The position numbers were made by a program, and so were the translations under genes. Shown here piece by piece: positions 6,697 to 10,036 of a stretch of DNA of 10,036 nt (position 1 is its first letter; each line of letters begins with the position of its first letter). Below the pieces are notes generated by a model that was not told the DNA's origin, ran no database searches, and worked only from the letters and a program-made list of their open reading frames with translations. Source of the stretch: an uncultured bacterium (lineage in GTDB: Bacteria > Actinomycetota > Coriobacteriia > Coriobacteriales > Coriobacteriaceae); the NCBI GenBank assembly GCA_905214905.1, contig CAJMNK010000068.1, positions 1-10,036 on the forward strand, read 5' to 3'.

Positions 6697-6736
6697 AAGC
6701 GCCGGGCCAGGATTGATTTCCCGGCCCGGCGCTTTT
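6697..6736. terminator. Bidirectional intrinsic terminator between convergent genes
   Basis: AAGCGCCGGGCC (6697-6708) pairs perfectly with GGCCCGGCGCTT (6723-6734) around a 14-nt loop, followed by TTTT on the plus strand (6733-6736). It sits 8 nt after the plus-strand membrane protein gene and directly after the end of the minus-strand gene at 6738. It can therefore stop transcription from both sides, though the minus-strand T-run is weaker. Confidence 0.9.
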
Positions 6737-6737
6737 G

Positions 6738-7250
6738 CTATGCGGAGGCGTTGTCTTTGAAGGGGGTGACGCTGCCAGCGGCGTCGTCCAGCAGGAACAG
6801 TCGCAGCGCGAGTTTGATCGCGTAGCCTGGCTTGACCTGCGCCGCGTTTTCCGTGTGCTCGCCCAGGTCGCCGCAGTAGGCATAAAGGTCGCGGATCAGA
6901 TCCGCGCCCGAGAGGGTGAACATGTAGCCCGCGTCCGAAAGCGCGTTGGGCGCCGCGGGCAGCCCCGCAGCCGCACAAAAGCTCACGAGGTCGGGACCCA
7001 TGACGGCCTCGTAGTCGATCGCGGCGCCACGGTCCTGAGCAGCCTGCTCTTGCTTGCGGGTGTACGACAATGCCGCCGCCAGTACAAAGCTGGGCGTGGG
7101 CGCATTGACGTCGTCGGTGGTGGCGACGAGCTTGCCGGCCGCTTGCGTGACCAGCCAGGCGACTTCGCGCTGACAGCGAACGGCCTTGCGCGTCACCGGT
7201 TTGATTGATCCGGTGGAAACGCTTCCCTTGGGTTGATTGGCGGCAGGCAT
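6738..7250 (-). CDS. Unrecognised small cytoplasmic protein (170 aa)
   Basis: The product begins MPAANQPKGSVSTGSIKP. It has no signal peptide or membrane segment. The first 20 residues are low-complexity and probably disordered; the rest alternates alanine-rich, probably helical segments (AVRCQREVAWLVTQAAGKLV, FVLAAALSYTRKQ, ALSDAGYMFTLSGADLIRDL, AIKLALRLFLLDDAA). The frame extends to a TTG at 7265, but GGGAGG in the mRNA sense lies 4 nt before the ATG whose first base is 7250, so that start is chosen. Good codon use, a matched ribosome-binding site and an adjoining terminator support a real gene. I do not recognise the family and assign no function. It interrupts the plus-strand run between the PilZ operon and the two exported-protein genes. 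Confidence 0.7.
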   Translation of the reverse strand: MPAANQPKGSVSTGSIKPVTRKAVRCQREVAWLVTQAAGKLVATTDDVNAPTPSFVLAAALSYTRKQEQAAQDRGAAIDYEAVMGPDLVSFCAAAGLPAAPNALSDAGYMFTLSGADLIRDLYAYCGDLGEHTENAAQVKPGYAIKLALRLFLLDDAAGSVTPFKDNASA

Positions 7251-7304
7251 GAGCCCTCCCAACAAATAGCCCGTTTAGCAGGCAAAAACGACACGTGCCA
7301 CACC

Positions 7305-7310
7305 AGTATA
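7305..7310 (-). promoter_or_regulatory. Candidate -10 element for the minus-strand gene
   Basis: On the minus strand this reads TATACT, 55 bases before the start codon. No good -35 is visible at the right distance (CGCCCT), so the call is weak. Confidence 0.35.
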
Positions 7311-7521
7311 GCGAGTGGGGAAGGGCTAGGGCGAAGCTTGGCGGAGAGTGGATGTATGCGATGACGTGGCGCTGCGGTCGCAAGAGGGACTTACGGCTTT
7401 GCGGGATAGAGATCAAATAAGGTAAACGATGTTCACATGGCACCACATATAACCCGAGGTAGACCTATGAATCTGCCGGAATGTGGGCTGCCGAAAACTC
7501 ATAAGGAAATCGTAAGAATTA
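7311..7521. other. Intergenic stretch between divergent genes, nothing recognised
   Basis: The ATG-initiated frame open from 7437 into the next gene lacks a ribosome-binding site at its upstream ATGs and would place about 68 charged residues before a signal peptide, so I do not call it coding. Base composition is more AT-rich here than in the flanking genes. No tRNA, RNA family or repeat was recognised. Confidence 0.5.
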
Positions 7522-7530
7522 TGGTATTCT
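7522..7530 (+). promoter_or_regulatory. Candidate extended -10 promoter for the exported-protein genes
   Basis: The bases read TGGTATTCT, an extended -10 (TGn then TATTCT), with no clear -35. Transcription would begin near 7537 and give a leader of about 104 nt. That leader can form GGATG/CATCC (7547-7565) and TCATC/GATGA (7606-7618) hairpins, the second just before the ribosome-binding site. Confidence 0.4.
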
Positions 7531-7640
7531 CAATTCCATGTCTAAAGGATGGGCAAGCAACATCCAACACGAAAGCGCGGGCTCCCCTTCCGGGCTTCTC
7601 GAGGGTCATCTGGGATGAATGGGGAAAGAAAGGGGTCCGC

Positions 7641-8405
7641 ATGGATACCAAGGCATTAAAAAAGCAGATGGGCGCCGCCATCGCCATGGTGCTGGTAGCA
7701 GCCGTAGCGTTGGGCTCTGCCACGTTCGCATGGTTTGTGACGAACAATACCGTCAAGGCGAACACGAACACCATTTCCGCTCAGTCGAACGCTGCGTTTA
7801 TGACGATTGAGTACAACGATACCGCCGTGGGCGTAAACAGCACCGAAGCTACGGCGACTGATAACGTTGGCAAGGCGCTTTATCCGGCAACTTTCGGTGA
7901 GAATCCAACGGACGCTGCACCCAAGGGTAAGTTTGCGTACGGGTACGGCCAGAAGGTGACCGCCGATGGATACATGGTGAATTCGGAAGGCCTTAAGCTT
8001 GTAAACGGCACCGGCTCGCGTGATGATGCCGTTGCGGGTGACTATGCGGTGAAAGAGGTCTTTAATATCTCTTCTCGCGGCCAGGATCTTAAGAACCTGC
8101 GAGTCCACGCGGTTACGGCTGGAAAGACCACTTCTGATTCCAAGCTTAACTCTGCCCTCCGCGTCCTTGTCTATGTCGATGATACTCATTGGGAGGTTTA
8201 CGACATTAACGGCTCTTTTAAGTATGGCTCTGGAGCGGCTGCAGGAGTTTTGGCCGAAGATGTTACCCATGATGTGGATAAGGAAGTTGATCTCTATCTC
8301 TTCTACGAGGGCTCTGACGACCAGATTTATACGAACAATCTGAAGCAGCTCGCGTCTACGAAAAACATTACTGTTCAGTTTGAGGCTGACGCCCAGAACA
8401 AGTAG
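7641..8405 (+). CDS. Exported TasA/camelysin-like surface protein, paralogue 1
   Basis: This is a 254-residue protein. A short basic start (MDTKALKKQM) precedes a hydrophobic segment at about 11-29 and then ATFAWFVTN (27-35), the form of signal region seen in SipW-processed proteins such as TasA and CalY. The mature part is polar and beta-rich, with SALRVLVYVDD (171-181) and DLYLFYEGSDDQ (217-228). It has no cysteine, LPXTG or C-terminal membrane helix, so it is not a sortase substrate. The start ATG 7641 has AAAGGGG 5 nt upstream; in-frame upstream ATGs lack this. Residues 27-49 align with residues 28-50 of the next product, including the shared TISAQ. A terminator at 8437-8469 follows, so this gene may be made in excess over the next. 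I infer a fibre or matrix subunit; no exact family is assigned. Confidence 0.75.
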   Translation: MDTKALKKQMGAAIAMVLVAAVALGSATFAWFVTNNTVKANTNTISAQSNAAFMTIEYNDTAVGVNSTEATATDNVGKALYPATFGENPTDAAPKGKFAYGYGQKVTADGYMVNSEGLKLVNGTGSRDDAVAGDYAVKEVFNISSRGQDLKNLRVHAVTAGKTTSDSKLNSALRVLVYVDDTHWEVYDINGSFKYGSGAAAGVLAEDVTHDVDKEVDLYLFYEGSDDQIYTNNLKQLASTKNITVQFEADAQNK

Positions 8406-8436
8406 CATTTGATCGGCAGCGTTAGGTTATAAACGA

Positions 8437-8469
8437 GGGCAGGTCCCCAGCCCGGGATCCTGCCCTTTT
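8437..8469 (+). terminator. Intrinsic terminator between the two exported-protein genes
   Basis: GGGCAGG (8437-8443) pairs with CCTGCCC (8459-8465), followed by TTTT (8466-8469); inner bases can add a few more pairs. Only 24 nt separate it from the next start codon, with no room for a new promoter. It probably acts as a leaky terminator that lowers expression of the downstream gene. Confidence 0.8.
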
Positions 8470-8493
8470 CCGTAACGAAGGGAGGCGACGGAG

Positions 8494-9444
8494 ATGCACG
8501 ATTCAGTAAAGAGGCTTAAGGTGCAGCTTGTTGGCGCGGCGTTGACCGTCGTCGTCTCGGCGGTGGCGCTTTCTGCAACCACCTACGCATGGTTTGTCAC
8601 AAATAGTAGAGTTCATGCGACTACCAGCACCATTTCCGCTCAAGCGAATGGCATGGTGCTCCAAATCGTTGAGGGCGATACACCCGACCACGGCTCCGAC
8701 ACCTCCACGGTTGCTTCTGCAACCGGTCATGAGATTAGCCCGTCATCGACGAACGATGCTAAAAACTGGTACGTTCCCCAAGGCTGGCAGGGCGTTAATG
8801 TGAGCACCTATCAAAAGGTCGACACATTTATTTCGGGTGAGGCTCCCGGAAAGTACACCATTCAAGGCAACGATTACTATGCATTCACCGTTGCGAATTA
8901 CACGCTGTATACCGTGGCGAACACGGGCGTTGCCGACGTGTATTTGGACGCGAGCAACGGCTCGCCCATTACGATTACGCAGCATGGCGGCACGCAGAAA
9001 TGGTTTGACAAAATCAAAGGCAGCCTGCGCATCGGCATTGTAATCAACGGCGAGCTGCGCGTTGTCTATGCGCCAGCTGCTCCCTCGATAACCGATACGG
9101 GTAACGATGTGATTGCCGTTGCGGGGTGGTCGTGCGTCGACTCTGAATCTCTGAGCAAGGTTGTTGCTCCTACATATTTGCACCTTTCTGGCACTGATTT
9201 GCTCGATCAAAACGGCAATAACTGGGGTGCCACGAAAACGGGCGAAGCCTACGTTAAGCCGAGCGGCAACGCGCAAAAGGTCGCTTCGAGCGTCGATTAC
9301 AACGGCACGAACATGAAGATTGTCATCTGGATGGAAGGCACCGACTCCGACTGCCAAAACTGGTCCGAGCAGGGCAAGAACACCACTGCTCCGACCTTTG
9401 ATGTCACCGTTAGTTTGGTCGGTATCGTTCCTGACTCTAAGTAG
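8494..9444 (+). CDS. Exported TasA/camelysin-like surface protein, paralogue 2
   Basis: This is a 316-residue protein. MHDSVKRLKVQ is followed by a hydrophobic segment (about 12-28) and TTYAWFVTN (29-37), almost the same signal region as the gene before it, then TSTISAQANG (44-53). The longer mature part has YYAFTVANYTLYTVANTGVA (128-147), SLRIGIVINGELRVVYA (177-193) and MKIVIWMEGTDSDC (274-287). The last is very like YTVVIWLDGDDPEC in the membrane protein of the PilZ operon. Cysteines occur at 214 and 287 and could form a disulfide outside the cell. AAGGGAGG (8478-8485) lies 8 nt before the ATG. With a terminator just upstream and no promoter of its own, it depends on readthrough from paralogue 1. 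I infer a minor or capping subunit of the same surface structure; function is not shown by sequence alone. Confidence 0.75.
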   Translation: MHDSVKRLKVQLVGAALTVVVSAVALSATTYAWFVTNSRVHATTSTISAQANGMVLQIVEGDTPDHGSDTSTVASATGHEISPSSTNDAKNWYVPQGWQGVNVSTYQKVDTFISGEAPGKYTIQGNDYYAFTVANYTLYTVANTGVADVYLDASNGSPITITQHGGTQKWFDKIKGSLRIGIVINGELRVVYAPAAPSITDTGNDVIAVAGWSCVDSESLSKVVAPTYLHLSGTDLLDQNGNNWGATKTGEAYVKPSGNAQKVASSVDYNGTNMKIVIWMEGTDSDCQNWSEQGKNTTAPTFDVTVSLVGIVPDSK

Positions 9445-9469
9445 GGCCAAGCCACAACTTAATTTGCCT

Positions 9470-9507
9470 GATAGGGGTCGCTTCAATCGAAGTGGCCCCT
9501 ATCTTAT
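9470..9507 (+). terminator. Intrinsic terminator after the exported-protein genes
   Basis: GATAGGGGTCGCTTC (9470-9484) pairs with GAAGTGGCCCCTATC (9489-9503) over an AATC loop. This is a 15-bp stem with two G-U pairs and no mismatch. The following TTAT is a weak T-run. Confidence 0.8.
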
Positions 9508-9554
9508 GCGGTTGCTTTGCGCAAATCGGCTGCATTTGAGATGCGAAGATCGGC

Positions 9555-9560
9555 GATAAT
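9555..9560 (+). promoter_or_regulatory. Candidate -10 for the last gene
   Basis: GATAAT lies 31 bases before the start codon. No convincing -35 is present at 16-18 bp; TTGAGA at 9536 is only 13 bp away. Confidence 0.35.
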
Positions 9561-9590
9561 GTGGGGAACTGTTCTTTCTGGAGGTTCCTT

Positions 9591-10036
9591 ATGGACGGCA
9601 TCCCTTCTAGTGTTCCGCTGATAACTCTGCCGAGTTTTGACCGTGCTTGTAGCCTTGTGCCGTCTGAGTATGTTTTGGCTTGGGAGTGGTTCTTGCGTGA
9701 GGAACAGCGTGGCGAGATTTGGAAGAATCTTCCTCATCACACCAAAGCCGATGACCCTCAATATTCCAACCGCTTAACGATCGATTCAAAGCCCTTTCCC
9801 GTCTCGCGCGATTCGGGCATCTACTGGCCGGGTCGTAGACGCATCAAGCATCCGGTAGAAAAGACCTTTGCGCTTTCGGTGCATAGCTCTACAAGTGGGA
9901 GTTATTCCGATGTTCCACCGCTCTATCTTGAGGACGGCACGTGGGTGTTCAAGTACTCATCGCAAAGTGCTTCGGTCGACAGCTGGCGCGATCAGGGCTA
10001 CAACCAAAAGATGATCAACTGCATGGAGTGCGGCGT
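9591..10036 (+). CDS. Unrecognised protein, N-terminal part (runs off the right edge)
   Basis: The frame is open from ATG 9591 to the window end (148 whole codons) without a stop. GGAGG (9580-9584) lies 6 nt before the start. There is no signal peptide or membrane helix, so the product is probably cytoplasmic. It opens MDGIPSSVPLITLPSFDRAC. Further on are the basic patch YWPGRRRIKHPVEK (78-91) and a segment with LEDGTWVFKYSSQ (113-125) then a YNQKMINCMECGV ending (137-149). Aromatic-rich strands followed by an Asn/Cys segment are faintly reminiscent of N-terminal DNA-binding domains of some HNH restriction-type nucleases, but no catalytic motif is in view and I do not assign a function. It uses more T/A-ending codons than the PTS genes. 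Confidence 0.7.
   Translation, partial: MDGIPSSVPLITLPSFDRACSLVPSEYVLAWEWFLREEQRGEIWKNLPHHTKADDPQYSNRLTIDSKPFPVSRDSGIYWPGRRRIKHPVEKTFALSVHSSTSGSYSDVPPLYLEDGTWVFKYSSQSASVDSWRDQGYNQKMINCMECG

Noticed and set aside
5946..6698. 250-residue minus-strand open frame antisense to the membrane protein gene
   Set aside because: Val/Ala/Gly/His-rich shadow of a GC-rich gene; it has no ribosome-binding site and overlaps the terminator.
6583..7446. 287-residue open frame on the minus strand
   Set aside because: It overlaps the better-supported 170-residue gene in another frame, runs through the terminator and is Arg/Cys/His-rich in the manner of GC-rich shadow frames.
7437..7640. Earlier start of exported paralogue 1
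   Set aside because: Upstream ATGs lack ribosome-binding sites and would bury the signal segment behind about 68 residues; ATG 7641 fits the paralogue.
7531..7640. c-di-GMP (GEMM) riboswitch before the exported proteins
   Set aside because: GGGCAAG and CGAAAGC are vaguely similar, but the conserved GGCAAACC and GACGCAAAGC elements are missing.
8743..9486. 247-residue minus-strand open frame over exported paralogue 2
   Set aside because: Arg/Val/Ala-rich shadow that begins inside the terminator stem; the plus strand has a signal peptide and a strong ribosome-binding site.

Overview
The window looks like a chromosome segment from a GC-rich, gut-type Gram-positive actinobacterium, most plausibly a member of the Coriobacteriia such as Collinsella. 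This is an inference from the mixture of genes (a mannose-family PTS with a FrlB-like sugar isomerase, an AlbA_2/Schlafen-type regulator, PilZ, SipW/TasA-like surface proteins), strong GC-ending codons and clear Shine-Dalgarno sites. No rRNA, tRNA, insertion sequence or CRISPR array is seen.

Layout. (1) 1-2611: the end of a sugar-uptake operon. A SIS-domain protein of the fructoselysine-6-phosphate deglycase (FrlB/GfrF) type is cut by the left edge. A 13-bp perfect inverted repeat follows it, then the membrane subunits EIIC and EIID of a mannose-family PTS. EIIC and EIID overlap at TAATG and end at a strong terminator (2657-2696). EIIA and EIIB are not in the window and are expected upstream. 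(2) 2700-3040: an intergenic region with two gap-free copies of a 71-bp repeat block. Each block carries three direct ACGAGAGATA boxes and one inverted box. The blocks sit on either side of a good promoter. (3) 3041-4516: a 491-aa AlbA_2 / HATPase_c_4-like / winged-helix regulator, whose autoregulation through these boxes is the natural hypothesis. (4) 4547-4698: a second, palindromic repeat family of five 18-bp units, with one more copy at 2703-2734 on the far side of the regulator gene. (5) 4867-6689: a two-gene operon of a PilZ (c-di-GMP receptor) protein and a single-pass membrane protein with a large extracellular domain, ending in a bidirectional terminator. (6) 6738-7250: an unrecognised small gene on the minus strand. 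(7) 7641-9444: two paralogous exported proteins with SipW/TasA-like N-termini, separated by an intrinsic terminator and followed by another. (8) 9591-end: the start of an unrecognised gene running off the right edge.

How it may fit together. Region 1 is transport and deglycation of a glycated amino compound or other phosphosugar conjugate. Regions 5 and 7 seem to belong together: the membrane protein next to PilZ and the two later exported proteins share a C-terminal signature, roughly hydrophobic-aromatic, acidic-Gly-x-Asp, in two cases followed by Cys. They look like distant relatives. This suggests a c-di-GMP-responsive surface fibre or matrix system, which is the most interesting candidate here. 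It rests on family resemblance and proximity only.
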